Shown here piece after piece: positions 1 through 7,972 of a DNA stretch of 41,692 bases (positions are counted from its first letter, which is position 1; every line of letters begins with the position of its first letter). The stretch comes from Candidatus Binatia bacterium (GTDB taxonomy: Bacteria > Desulfobacterota > Binatia > Bin18). The position numbers and the translations under genes were made by a program. The notes beneath the pieces are model-generated. The model had not been told where the DNA came from. It saw only the letters and a list, made by a program, of their open reading frames with translations, and did no database searches. Location of the stretch: the NCBI GenBank assembly GCA_022824615.1, contig JAJDZM010000270.1, positions 1-41,692 of the forward strand, read 5' to 3'.

Positions 1-49
1 GACCCCGCCGCCCCCCTGCCCGCCGCCCCGGCCGTACCGATAAACCACC

Positions 50-661
50 ATGCCCCGGTCCTCTGTCTGTCTAGTCGTTCTGCTCCTGCTGAGTAGCTGC
101 GCGCCAGGTCGCCTAGTGCCGCCCAGCAGCCCCCCGAACGAATCCAGGCTGCTGAAACTCCAAGATTGTCGCGGTCAGCTGATGGGCCACCATCAGCTGG
201 TGGACTGCCTTGCGGCATTCTTCCGCGCCGGCATCGAAGCGTGTGACGAGAAAGCGCTCTGCCACACCGCAGTCACCCGGGCGGTCATTAAGGCGATGCG
301 CAAGGAGGCGTGCGGCGAGGAGTGTCCATCGGCGGCAGTCATCGAGATTATGGAGGCGGGCCAGGCGGGGTGCGGAGGATTGGAGTGTCGCCTACAAATC
401 GTCAGTACGGCCTCCTGGGCGGTCCTCGAAGCGCCGGCGTGCGGCGCCGATTTAGCTTGCCGTGCGGCCGCCGTCTGCGCGGGCATCCAACTGGGCGTCG
501 AGCTGCACGGCCACAAAACTGACCCATTCTCCGTGGCCCGTTTCTCCGCATATATGCGCGCCGGGATCGCGGCGTGCGCCGGCGCGGTCTACTGTCTTGA
601 TGAATTCGTCCGCATGGGTATTGCCGTCCCCGGATACCGCTCAAGGACGGAGGCCCCATGA
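50..661 (+). CDS. Cys-rich lipoprotein with repeated Cys-pair motif
   Basis: A 203-residue protein of unknown function. The N-terminus is a lipoprotein signal: a hydrophobic run of Val and Leu ends in L-S-S-C, with Cys17 as the predicted lipidated residue, so it should sit in the outer or inner membrane facing the periplasm. The mature part is mostly helical and holds closely spaced Cys pairs (ACDEKALC, ACGEEC, GCGGLEC, ACGADLAC, ACAGAVYC), usually after an Ala-Gly-Ile or Glu-Ala stretch. They look like degenerate copies of one repeat of about 35-40 residues. I do not recognise the family. The paired cysteines could form disulfides in the periplasm. It overlaps the next gene by four bases (ATGA), so the two are probably cotranslated. 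Confidence 0.7.
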   Translation: MPRSSVCLVVLLLLSSCAPGRLVPPSSPPNESRLLKLQDCRGQLMGHHQLVDCLAAFFRAGIEACDEKALCHTAVTRAVIKAMRKEACGEECPSAAVIEIMEAGQAGCGGLECRLQIVSTASWAVLEAPACGADLACRAAAVCAGIQLGVELHGHKTDPFSVARFSAYMRAGIAACAGAVYCLDEFVRMGIAVPGYRSRTEAP

Positions 662-906
662 GCAAATGGTGGCAACGGCGCAAGGCCAGAAAATCCCGCA
701 AGGCCCGGACACGTCAACAATGGGAGGCCGAAGAATGGGCGCGCATCCACGCGGCGCGTAGGTTCATATTTACGAAGCAAGAAATCCAGGCCTGGGAGCA
801 GAAGAGCCGCAGAGACGCGCCGTTCACCTTCGGAGATGCGCTATTTGTCGCCGGGTTCTTCTTCGTTTTTCTCTTCCTTATCCCGGCGATAGTCGAGAGC
901 TGCTGA
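658..906 (+). CDS. Small single-helix membrane protein
   Basis: An 82-residue protein of unknown function. The first half is very basic and Trp/Arg/Lys-rich, followed by an amphipathic helical part. The C-terminal third holds one strong hydrophobic segment (about residues 60-78, rich in Phe, Val and Leu), so it is likely anchored with its N-terminus in the cytoplasm. The start codon overlaps the stop of the upstream lipoprotein gene (ATGA), which supports this start and suggests translational coupling. The pair may form one envelope unit. No known domain is recognised. Confidence 0.6.
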   Translation: MSKWWQRRKARKSRKARTRQQWEAEEWARIHAARRFIFTKQEIQAWEQKSRRDAPFTFGDALFVAGFFFVFLFLIPAIVESC

Positions 907-908
907 CC

Positions 909-936
909 ATGTTACTTTGGGATCGTAAAGTAACAT
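909..936. promoter_or_regulatory. 10-bp perfect inverted repeat, possible operator
   Basis: Arms ATGTTACTTT (909-918) and AAAGTAACAT (927-936) are exact reverse complements around an 8-bp spacer. There is no T-run after it, so it is unlikely to be an intrinsic terminator. It ends 18 bp before the start of a small Myb/SANT-like protein, immediately before that gene's GGGAGG ribosome site. An operator, perhaps for the adjacent protein itself, is the simplest reading. Confidence 0.45.
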
Positions 937-954
937 CCCACACAGGGAGGACCT

Positions 955-1188
955 ATGAGACCAGGTGAAACCCGCCGGGCATGGACGCCGGCGGAAGATA
1001 GCGAGTTGCGCACAATCGCAGACCAGACCTTGTATGGCCGGCGGCTCCGCGGCTGGAGAGCCGCCCCGCGTGGGCGGCTGGCGGCCTTCGCGCGCAAACA
1101 TGGCCGGACCCTGGCCGCCGTGAAGATGCGCGCCACACGGCTCAGCGCCCGAAGCTACTGGAAGGCGGCCGGCCCCGATGCCGACTGA
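955..1188 (+). CDS. Small Myb/SANT-like DNA-binding protein
   Basis: A 77-residue basic protein. The pattern Arg-x-Trp-Thr-x2-Glu-Asp-x2-Leu near residues 8-18, then G-R-L-A-A-F-A and G-R-T-x3-V-K-x-R-A-x-x-L at about residues 40-63, is that of a Myb/SANT-type helix-turn-helix, as in many small phage and mobile-element proteins. A GGGAGG ribosome site lies just upstream and a perfect inverted repeat precedes it, which would fit autoregulation. Its 3' end overlaps the next gene by 11 bases. The DNA-binding role is inferred from the motif only. Confidence 0.55.
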   Translation: MRPGETRRAWTPAEDSELRTIADQTLYGRRLRGWRAAPRGRLAAFARKHGRTLAAVKMRATRLSARSYWKAAGPDAD

Positions 1189-1438
1189 GACCCTCACCCA
1201 GGCGCAATTCCTGGAAGCACTCCGACTCCTGGCCCAGCCCACCTGGGCGGACGTGGCCGGCGTGGTCGTGGGCTTCCTGCAGGTCGGCCTGATTGCCTGG
1301 GGCTTGTGGCAGATGCGGGTGTCCTCCAAGGAGCGCAACCGTCAACTGGACGCGATGGAGGCCGCCCAACGCCGCCAGGGTGACGCGCTGGAGCGGCAAG
1401 GCGAGGTCTTGGCCGAGCTGCTGCGGCGGAGCGCCTAG
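1178..1438 (+). CDS. Small membrane-anchored coiled-coil protein
   Basis: An 86-residue protein. An N-terminal amphipathic part is followed by one transmembrane segment (about residues 24-44, Val/Gly/Leu/Ile-rich). The C-terminal half is a charged helix with a heptad-like pattern (R-Q-L-D-A-M-E, R-Q-G-D-A-L-E, R-Q-G-E-V-L-A-E), likely a short coiled coil. The size and layout resemble phage holin-associated or mobile-element accessory proteins, but no family is recognised. It overlaps the upstream Myb-like gene by 11 bases, so the two form a compact unit. Confidence 0.55.
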   Translation: MPTETLTQAQFLEALRLLAQPTWADVAGVVVGFLQVGLIAWGLWQMRVSSKERNRQLDAMEAAQRRQGDALERQGEVLAELLRRSA

Positions 1439-1636
1439 GCCCCGCACGGGGCCGCAATCCCACGACCCTTCCCCTTCGGGCGGGCGAGATCGGCCCATAG
1501 ACGGCAACTGAGGACCTCGTTTTTTCTCGGAAGCGGCCCAAACGGGCGAGATGCCCGGATGAGGCCCTGAGCGCCGTTTTCCGGCCCCGCAAATTTTCCC
1601 CGGCCACAGGGTCGCGCCCAGGGCGGTTCTCGCCGT

Positions 1637-1661
1637 CCAGGGCGGTCCTGGGCGGCCCTGG
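1637..1661. terminator. GC hairpin between convergent genes
   Basis: Arms CCAGGGC (1637-1643) and GCCCTGG (1655-1661) can pair around an 11-base loop. The hairpin lies in the 265-base gap between the converging 86-residue protein gene and the truncated minus-strand gene. There is no T-run, so a classical intrinsic terminator is doubtful. The same gap has other GGGCGG-rich direct repeats and a GGCCCC/GGGGCC stem just after the stop at 1438. No gene is seen in the gap. Confidence 0.25.
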
Positions 1662-1703
1662 CTCCCGTCCGGGTGGCCCCGTGGTGGTGGAGTCCTCAGC
1701 TCA

Positions 1704-2624
1704 CTAGCCCGGCGGACACTCCGTATGCACAATGCGGGTCGCGGGTAAGTATCCTTCGCCATAACCGTATATCTCGCTGTCCGAACACAGGGTCCGCGCC
1801 CGCTCCTCGGCATGCGCCGCAGTGGCCCCGAGGGCAACGACGACCTGCGCCACATCCTGATCAAAATCCCGAAAATGACAATCAAGGACGGCGACACAGA
1901 CCGGCGAGGCGCCGTGCGCTGTCGCCCATGTGATGGATGGCTGACATTTTCCGGCAGCAAGATTGACGGTGTCCTCTGGACACTGGTTAAAAGCCTCACA
2001 TGTCGCAATGGCTGCCCTCCGCGCCTCTTCCCGCGAGTCATGGCCCCGCTCGCCGCTTGTGCCGAAGTATCGACACTGTCGGTGATCGCCGACCCCGTAC
2101 ACGGTCGCGACGCTGCGCCAGCTTCCACCTTCTCCTTCTAGTCTTCCATTAGGATATCCTCCTAAGGAGTAGGATGTGTCCACCATCTCCATGTGCTGGG
2201 TCGTTTCATTCCACATAAACATCTGAGGGTTCTCCTCGTGGAGGTGGAATTTTTCGACCACGCATGTCCCGAATGCCCCGCGCATAAACTCCGAATAGCC
2301 CTCGGGATAGACCCCAAAAGAATCTGTGAAGGCATACGTCGTAAACGTACTCCTGGCGAACTCCGCCCCATTGTCGTACACGGCCGCGGTGAACTCACCC
2401 TGCCCCTCCCCGAGCCTTCCATAGTTCCAGATGGCGACAAAGCCATTGTTGGTGTCCCCACACACCCCGGCCGTATCGGCGCGCTCATTGTGGTAGGCCA
2501 GGGGGACCGGGTCTCCAACTTGGGTACCCTCTGCATCAAAAAAGCGGGCGGTCAGGGGGCCTGTGGCCTCACACTTCCAGCCCGAGATGACGCTGATCCC
2601 CGAATAGCGATTCCCTCCGCCGTC
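1704..2624 (-). pseudogene. 5'-truncated gene for an SGISVISGW-type beta-rich surface protein
   Basis: The minus-strand frame is open from 2624 to the stop at 1704 but has no good start. A GTG at 2465 exists, yet clearly family-like sequence is encoded before it: NRYSGISVISGWKC, then ARFFDAEG and NERADTAG, leading into VCGDTNNGFVAIWNYGRLG. This pattern (GW-C, R-x-DT-x-G-x-CGD-x2-NGF, N-x-G) is known from poorly described secreted bacterial proteins. A C-terminal part has many Cys (QCPEDT, GKCQPS, VLDCHF, TECPPG). A TGA at 2625-2627 closes the frame and no signal peptide is left. The start of the gene was therefore lost at the junction with the DUF499 remnant, or lies out of frame. Confidence 0.6.
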
Positions 2625-3991
2625 TCACCGACCGGGCGACCTATCTCTATATTGACGGGAACCGTTACTGGTATTCGACCCAACCCACGGTGACCCGCCT
2701 TGCCGAAGACCGGGCGAGTCAGTTTCAGGCGCATGACGTTCTCGATGAGATCACCCGCCGTCTCAGGGAAGAGGCCCGCAGTCGCGGTGATTTTCCGCGC
2801 GTCCACGCTTGCCTGGGAAGCAGCGACATACCGGATGAGCATGAGGCCCGTTTGGTCATTCTCGGGCCGGAACACTCGCATTCAAAGGGCGATGACGCCA
2901 GCAGCGCCCGGCAGGAGGCCCAGAACATTATAGACCAGCGGGGCAGCAGCCCCCGGAACTACAAAAACGCGCTTGTCTTCCTGGCCGGAGATGAGACCGG
3001 CCTGGAGGAGTTACAGGCTGCCATCAGACACTATCTGGCCTGGAAGTCTATTGTGGAGGAGCGAGAGCAGTTGAACCTGGACCCGTTTCAGGCCAAGCAG
3101 GCGGACACCAGGCGCAGGAGTGCGGAAGAAACGGTTCAGGCTCGCCTCCCCGGAGCGTATCAGTGGCTTCTGGTGCCGAGTCAGACCGATCTCAAAGGGA
3201 AACCGGAGTGGGTGGAGATGCGTCTGCAAGGGACAGATTCCCTGGCCCTGCGAGTCGCTAAGAAGCTCAAGAAGGAGGAGATGCTCATTAGCGAGATGGG
3301 CGGGGTTCGTTTACGCCTTGAGTTGGACCGTGTTCCGCTCTGGCGTGGCAATGATGTGAGCATTAAGCAACTGATCGAAGATTTTGCCTCATATCTGTAT
3401 CTCCCTCGTCTTCGTAGTCCGGACGTACTTATCGCGGCGGTCCGGGAAGGTATCGCGTTGCTGACCTGGCAGTCGGACACCTTTGCCTACGCGCAGTCAA
3501 AGGACGACGCGGGCAAATATCTGGGCCTTGTCGGGGGGATGAGTGGCGGTATCCAGGTTGAAGGTGGAGCCTTGGTAGTGAAATCCGACGTGGCTGTAGA
3601 GCAGCGGAAAGAGGCCGAGGCAGCACAGCAGAAGTCTGGGAAGACGGATACCGGGGACTCTTCTCCCGACCGACCGAGTGGGCAAGGGCGGCAGGCGGAT
3701 AAGGATCAAACCGACGGGCAAGATACAGACGGGCAAACTCCACCCGCTACTCCCGTCTATCGTCGATTTCATGGCTCGGCCCGGTTAGACCCTCTGCGGG
3801 TTGGCCGGGATGCGAGCCGAATTGCCGATGAAGTCATTCAACATCTGACGAAACATATGACGACCAAGGTCGAGGTCACGCTCGAAATTCGAGCAGAACT
3901 CTCGGACGGCGCGTCGGACAAGACCATCCGCGATGTCACCGAGAATTGCCGGACGCTTCGGTTTGACCCCTTTGGATTTGAGGAGGAGTGA
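2597..3991 (+). pseudogene. C-terminal remnant of a DUF499 family anti-phage-associated ATPase
   Basis: The frame opens after a TGA at 2594-2596 and at once encodes a block typical of DUF499 proteins: LRRLTDRATYLYIDG, RYWYSTQPTVTRLAEDRA. The only usable start, GTG at 2690, lies inside that block, so it is not the true start. Full DUF499 proteins are about 1,000 residues with an N-terminal P-loop ATPase; that half is absent. The rest runs to the normal C-terminus: a charged, Asp/Gln/Gly-rich linker, then RRFHGSARLDP, a V-T-L-E-I strand and GFEEE. DUF499 genes usually stand beside a DUF1156 methyltransferase in anti-phage loci. No partner is seen here, so this is a relic of a defence system. 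Confidence 0.75.
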
Positions 3992-4047
3992 CGGGGAAAT
4001 TTATCTGTGTAGGCATTCAGACCCCCCGCTTCAAAGAAAGGACCAGC

Positions 4048-4914
4048 ATGGACTACGGGATTATTTTGCCCCATTTCAGCGCCTTTGCGCATGAAAACCC
4101 GGCTGAGCGGATTTTGACCGCAGCCACCACTGCGGAAGCGCTGGGCTATCGGACGTTGTGGGTGGCCGACCACGTTGTCTTCCCGTCCAAGATTGAGGGG
4201 AGTTATGCCTTCAATCCGGAAGACCCTTTTCTCGATCCGCTCACCGTTCTGGCGGCCCTGGCGTATAAGACGACAACCGTCAAACTCGGCACCGCGGTCC
4301 TGATTCTTCCCTACCGGCATCCCTTAGCCGCGGCAAAGGCGCTTGCCACCATCGATGTCTTGTCCGGCGGGCGGACGGTTGTCGGCGTGGGGGCCGGCTG
4401 GCTGGAACAGGAATTCACCGCCCTGGGTACGTCGATCACGGAACGAGGGGCTCGCACGAACGAGACCATGGATATCTTCAAGGCGGTCTGGACGCAGGAA
4501 ACGCCGGCGTTTGCCGGCAAGCATTTTCAGTTCGCCGACATTAAATTCATTCCCAAGCCGGTTCAACAACCACATCCGCCCATTCTTGTCGGGGGGATGA
4601 CCAAGGGCGCCCTGCGCCGCATCGCGCGGCGCGGCGACGGCTGGATTGCCATGGGCAAGGGGCCGGATAATATCCAAGAGCCTTTGGCAACCCTGCGGGA
4701 ATTGACCTCTCAGGCGGGCCGCAACCCGGACGACTTGCAGATTTGTATGCTGCCGCTCGGGGCACCGAGTGTAGATCAACTGATTCAGGATATTCCGCGC
4801 TACGCCGACCTGGGGGTGCATCACGTCTATCTGTCGTTCCGCGCCTGGACGAATGAGTTTGCCGAACTCATGCGCCTCATGGAATACTTTGCAACGGAAA
4901 TGAAGCTGGCCTAG
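4048..4914 (+). CDS. LLM class F420/flavin-dependent oxidoreductase (TIGR03619-like)
   Basis: A 288-residue luciferase-like TIM-barrel oxidoreductase. It begins M-D-Y-G-I-I-L-P-H-F, has the LWVADHVVFP strand with the family His, the PYRHPLAAAKALATIDVLSGGR segment (residues near 85-110) and VGVGAGWLEQEFTALG, all usual in F420-dependent members of this group. The substrate is unknown. I chose ATG 4048 because AAGAAAGGA lies just upstream and the N-terminal beta strand starts there. A GTG at 3988 that overlaps the DUF499 stop would add 20 unrelated residues. The glutathione transferase gene follows after 18 bases, so the two probably share a transcript. Confidence 0.85.
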   Translation: MDYGIILPHFSAFAHENPAERILTAATTAEALGYRTLWVADHVVFPSKIEGSYAFNPEDPFLDPLTVLAALAYKTTTVKLGTAVLILPYRHPLAAAKALATIDVLSGGRTVVGVGAGWLEQEFTALGTSITERGARTNETMDIFKAVWTQETPAFAGKHFQFADIKFIPKPVQQPHPPILVGGMTKGALRRIARRGDGWIAMGKGPDNIQEPLATLRELTSQAGRNPDDLQICMLPLGAPSVDQLIQDIPRYADLGVHHVYLSFRAWTNEFAELMRLMEYFATEMKLA

Positions 4915-4932
4915 TCCGGAGAAGGAGACCCG

Positions 4933-5619
4933 ATGAGTGACAAGAAATGGCCGATTGAACACCCCGACCGCATTCAGCTCTATTCACTGGCAACCCCGAA
5001 CGGCCAGAAGGCGGGTATTGCGCTGGAAGAATTGGGACTGGCGTATGAAGCCCATAAGGTGAATATCCTGGAGAATGAGCAGTTCAGCGAGGAGTTCATT
5101 GCGGTGTGTCCTAACTCGAAAATCCCTGCCATGGTTGACCCCGACGGTCCGGGCGGGAAGCCGCTGTCCATCTTTGAGTCCGGGGCCATGCTGTTATACC
5201 TGGCGGAGAAGACGGGCAAGCTGCTACCGGCTGACCCTCACCGGCGTAGCGAGTGCATCCAGTGGTTGTTTTTTCAGATGGCCGGGGTCGGTCCCATATT
5301 CGGACAGTTCGGCCACTTCTATAAATTCGCCAAAGAGCGTATTCCCTATCCGACCGAGCGCTATACCAATGAAGCCCGGCGGCTCCTGGGGGTGTTGGAA
5401 AAACGTCTGGACGGTCGGGAGTATTTGGTGGGTGACGAGTATACGATTGCCGACATCGCGACCTTCCCCTGGGTCGGCTGCCTCGACTGGGGCTATGGAG
5501 CGCGCGAGGATTTGAAGCTGGACGCGGATTTCCCCCATGTGGTCGCCTGGTATGCACGCTGCACCGAGAGGCCGGCTTCGGTGCGGGGGGCCAAGGTATG
5601 CGGCTTTTCGGACGATTAG
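4933..5619 (+). CDS. yfcG: YfcG-like (nu-class) glutathione S-transferase
   Basis: A 228-residue cytosolic glutathione transferase. The N-terminal thioredoxin-like domain has the T-P-N-G-x-K signature (residues about 17-22) of the E. coli YfcG/Ure2p group, where Thr and Asn replace the classical catalytic Tyr or Ser. The SKIPAM cis-Pro loop and the FESGAMLLYLAEKTG glutathione-binding segment follow. The all-helical C-terminal domain includes LQWLFFQMAGVGP-like sequence and the YTIADIATFPW N-capping box. YfcG enzymes act as disulfide-bond reductases or peroxidases with glutathione. Here it sits between an LLM oxidoreductase and a PPOX protein, so it may handle reactive products of those enzymes. 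A GAAGGAG ribosome site precedes it. Confidence 0.9.
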   Translation: MSDKKWPIEHPDRIQLYSLATPNGQKAGIALEELGLAYEAHKVNILENEQFSEEFIAVCPNSKIPAMVDPDGPGGKPLSIFESGAMLLYLAEKTGKLLPADPHRRSECIQWLFFQMAGVGPIFGQFGHFYKFAKERIPYPTERYTNEARRLLGVLEKRLDGREYLVGDEYTIADIATFPWVGCLDWGYGAREDLKLDADFPHVVAWYARCTERPASVRGAKVCGFSDD

Positions 5620-5623
5620 ACTG

Positions 5624-5812
5624 ATGGAAACAGACAGCGGACCCGACCTTGTGGTCGATATCTTTGTTGACGGGCGGCTGGTAAACCCGAGCGAGATACC
5701 GACCGCGGTTGTGAGGGAGATTGAAACGTTGGCCTCAGCGTCGGCATCCGGCAGGCTGACGGCCGAGGGCGTTGTGTACGAGTGGTCTACGCGGCCCTGC
5801 GTCTACCCGTAG
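5624..5812 (+). CDS. Hypothetical 62-residue protein
   Basis: A short acidic protein starting four bases after the glutathione transferase stop; the ATG at 5624 follows the upstream stop so closely that coupling is likely. It has a beta-strand-like start (LVVDIFVDGRLVN) and a Glu-rich helix after it, then ends in Pro-Cys-Val-Tyr-Pro. Alternative upstream starts would run inside the glutathione transferase gene and are unlikely. No family is recognised. It is kept because of spacing, frame position within an apparent operon, and its protein-like composition. Confidence 0.45.
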   Translation: METDSGPDLVVDIFVDGRLVNPSEIPTAVVREIETLASASASGRLTAEGVVYEWSTRPCVYP

Positions 5813-5835
5813 CTAGCCGACGGTGAGGGAGAATC

Positions 5836-6267
5836 ATGCGAAAGAATCTACGCCCCGAAGACCTTGGCGATTTCCTGGATCAGCCCAAATGTGCAACCCT
5901 GGCGACACATTTCAAGGACGGGACGATTCTGATGTCGCCCGTCTGGCACGAGTGGAAAGACGGCGGGTTTACGGTTGCGGTGGCGAACGGGGATGTTAAG
6001 GCCCGTCACATTCGGCGTGATGCGAAGGTAAGTATCAGCGTGGCTGAAGATAGCCCTCCCTATCGGGGGATTGAGGTACGCGGGGAGGCCAGCATCGAGC
6101 GGGCGGACGCGTTTGAGACAACTCGTCGTATCGCCGTGCGCTATCTGGGAGCCAAACTGGGAGCGGCCTATGTTGAGGCCTTCCGTGAGGCGGACCTCGT
6201 GCTGATCCGGGTCAAACCGGGGGTGCTGCGGGCCTGGGACTTTGCTGACGAGATGGAGTTTAGCTGA
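5836..6267 (+). CDS. PPOX class FMN/F420-dependent oxidoreductase
   Basis: A 143-residue split-barrel flavoprotein of the pyridoxamine-5'-phosphate oxidase-like superfamily. Visible features are KCATLATHFKDGTILMSPVWHEWKDG at residues 17-42, the KARHIRRDAKVSISV strand where the phosphate of FMN or F420 is bound, and YRGIEVRGEASIE. It ends with the usual R-x-W-D-F-A-D-E tail. Members reduce or oxidise diverse substrates with F420 or FMN. It is the last gene of the 4.0-6.3 kb plus-strand group and is followed by a strong inverted repeat shared with the converging monooxygenase gene. A GAGGGAGA ribosome site precedes it. Confidence 0.85.
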   Translation: MRKNLRPEDLGDFLDQPKCATLATHFKDGTILMSPVWHEWKDGGFTVAVANGDVKARHIRRDAKVSISVAEDSPPYRGIEVRGEASIERADAFETTRRIAVRYLGAKLGAAYVEAFREADLVLIRVKPGVLRAWDFADEMEFS

Positions 6268-6303
6268 GGTATCGGCTAAAGCTGCGCTCAGCCGATACCT
6301 CAG
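6264..6303. terminator. Bidirectional terminator hairpin, 14-bp perfect stem
   Basis: CTGAGGTATCGGCT (6264-6277) pairs exactly with AGCCGATACCTCAG (6290-6303) around a 12-base loop. It overlaps the stop codon of the PPOX gene and ends nine bases before the stop of the minus-strand monooxygenase gene. Only a weak T-rich stretch (TTGCCTTACTTT) follows on the plus strand. The place and stem strength favour a terminator serving both genes. Confidence 0.6.
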
Positions 6304-6311
6304 TGCTTGCC

Positions 6312-7748
6312 TTACTTTGCCACTGACGCGCTGGCCGCTGGGTGACTATTCGGCGCGCTCCGGTCCGCCTCACTCCTGGCACCCAATAAGGACTGGCGGT
6401 GCAGGGCCGCCGGATGCGGTACGCTGAGCTTCGGTCCTTTGCCGTACAGCTTCTCGCGCAACGTGCCTTCCCGATATTCCTTTTGCATGCGACCGCGTTT
6501 TTGCAGTACGGGTACCACTCCGTCGACAAACTCCTCAAATGAACCCGGCGTGGTGGCATAGGCCAGGTTAAACCCGTCTACTCCCGCGTCTATCCAGTCC
6601 TCGAACTGGTCGGCAATGTTCTCGGGCGTGCCGACCAGAACCGGGCCGGCTCCGCCAATGCCGACATAGCGGGCGAGGTCACGCAACGTCCATTTGCGAT
6701 TTGGATCACCCTCGGTAAAGCTGTGAACGAGGGTACGAATGGCGTTCGTCTCGATATACTCAAGCGGCTGATCGGGTTCAAACTGCCCGAAGTCTATGCC
6801 GCTCCAACCGCTCAATAAGGCCAGCCCGCCATCGTAGCTGCACTGCTCAAAGTACTCTTCATAGCGCCGTTTGGCTGCGGCTTCGGTCTCCCCGGTAATC
6901 ACTTTCATATAGGCAAAACACAGGATGTCCTCTGGGTTCCTGCCGTTCTTGCGAGCGATCTTGCGGATATCTTTTATATACTGGCCATCGACCTCAGGCT
7001 TTGAACCAATGACAAAAACAGCTTCCGCATGCTGCGCCGCAAAGGCACGACCCCGGTCTGAGGCACCAGCCTGAAACAAGACGGGCGTCCTTTGCGGGGA
7101 GGGTTCAGCCAGGTGGCAGCCTTCAACCTTATAGTGTTTGCCTTCATGTCTGACATCGTGGACTTTGGTTGGGTCGGCATAAATCCCGCGCTTCGCGTCT
7201 TTCAGTACGGCATCATCTTCCCAGCTCTTCTCCCACAGTTTGTAGCACACGTCGCAGTACTCATCCGCGATGTCGTAGCGATCATCATGCTCTGCTAAAC
7301 CGGCCTGGCCGTAGTTTCGACCTGCGCTTTCGAGATAGGATGTCACGATATTCCAGGCGATCCGGCCTTTGGTCAGATGGTCCAGGGTGGAGATGAGGCG
7401 AGCAAACGTGAACGGGTGGTTTTGGATGATGGAACTCGTAAAACCAAAACCGATATGCTCGGTGGCATAGGCCATGGCCGGGATGAGCAGCATGGGGTCG
7501 TTGACCGGTATCTGGGCGGCTTCGGTCAGCGCGGCTTCCCGGTTGCCTCGAAACACATCGTACACGCCGAGCACGTCGGCCAGGAAGATGGCATCAAACT
7601 TTCCCCGCTCAACGATCTTTGCGAACTCGACCCACTGATTGAGGTCGGTGTACTCGGTCATATGGTCATCGTCGCGGACCCACAGGCCGGGTGACTGATG
7701 AACCACACAGTTCATATGAAAGGCGTTGAAAAAGATGCGTCTCTTCAT
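6312..7748 (-). CDS. NtaA/SnaA/DszA-type FMN-dependent monooxygenase
   Basis: A 478-residue luciferase-like monooxygenase of the NtaA/SnaA/DmoA group, enzymes that use reduced FMN and O2 to attack substrates such as nitrilotriacetate, dimethyl sulfide or dibenzothiophene sulfone. Family marks include FDAIFLADVLGVY, LIPAMAYATEHIGFGFTSS, HPFTFARLISTLDHLTKGRIAWNIVTS (residues about 111-138), and SPQRTPVLFQAGASDRGRAFAA. The C-terminus is extended by a low-complexity Ala/Ser/Pro tail. It needs a separate flavin reductase, and none is seen nearby. AGGAGAG lies before the ATG. It is transcribed away from the CmcJ-like gene across a 224-base divergent gap in which no clear promoter consensus is found. 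Confidence 0.9.
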   Translation of the reverse strand: MKRRIFFNAFHMNCVVHQSPGLWVRDDDHMTEYTDLNQWVEFAKIVERGKFDAIFLADVLGVYDVFRGNREAALTEAAQIPVNDPMLLIPAMAYATEHIGFGFTSSIIQNHPFTFARLISTLDHLTKGRIAWNIVTSYLESAGRNYGQAGLAEHDDRYDIADEYCDVCYKLWEKSWEDDAVLKDAKRGIYADPTKVHDVRHEGKHYKVEGCHLAEPSPQRTPVLFQAGASDRGRAFAAQHAEAVFVIGSKPEVDGQYIKDIRKIARKNGRNPEDILCFAYMKVITGETEAAAKRRYEEYFEQCSYDGGLALLSGWSGIDFGQFEPDQPLEYIETNAIRTLVHSFTEGDPNRKWTLRDLARYVGIGGAGPVLVGTPENIADQFEDWIDAGVDGFNLAYATTPGSFEEFVDGVVPVLQKRGRMQKEYREGTLREKLYGKGPKLSVPHPAALHRQSLLGARSEADRSAPNSHPAASASVAK

Positions 7749-7972
7749 GGGTTCTCTCCTCTCCCCTCCTCATATGCAAGCCGGTCTCGATATTCAAGTC
7801 GGAAAGCGGGGCGATGGATTTTCTGCCAAGCTCCCGAATGGCGGGATACAAAAGCAGAAGCGAGGGGGAAGTGTCAAGTAGAGGAATACGCCTTGCCATG
7901 GAAGGCGGGTGGGCGATATGATTCAGGACCAAATCCCGAGCGGTCCCTGCTCATAACTGGGAAGGAAAACGC

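Noticed and set aside
2690-2692. GTG as true start of the DUF499 protein
   Set aside because: It falls inside a conserved block whose preceding residues are also encoded in frame; the real start is missing.
2193-2693. Plus-strand 166-codon frame across the 2.6-kb junction
   Set aside because: It overlaps family-like coding sequence on the minus strand and ends inside the DUF499 block in another frame, so it is chance.
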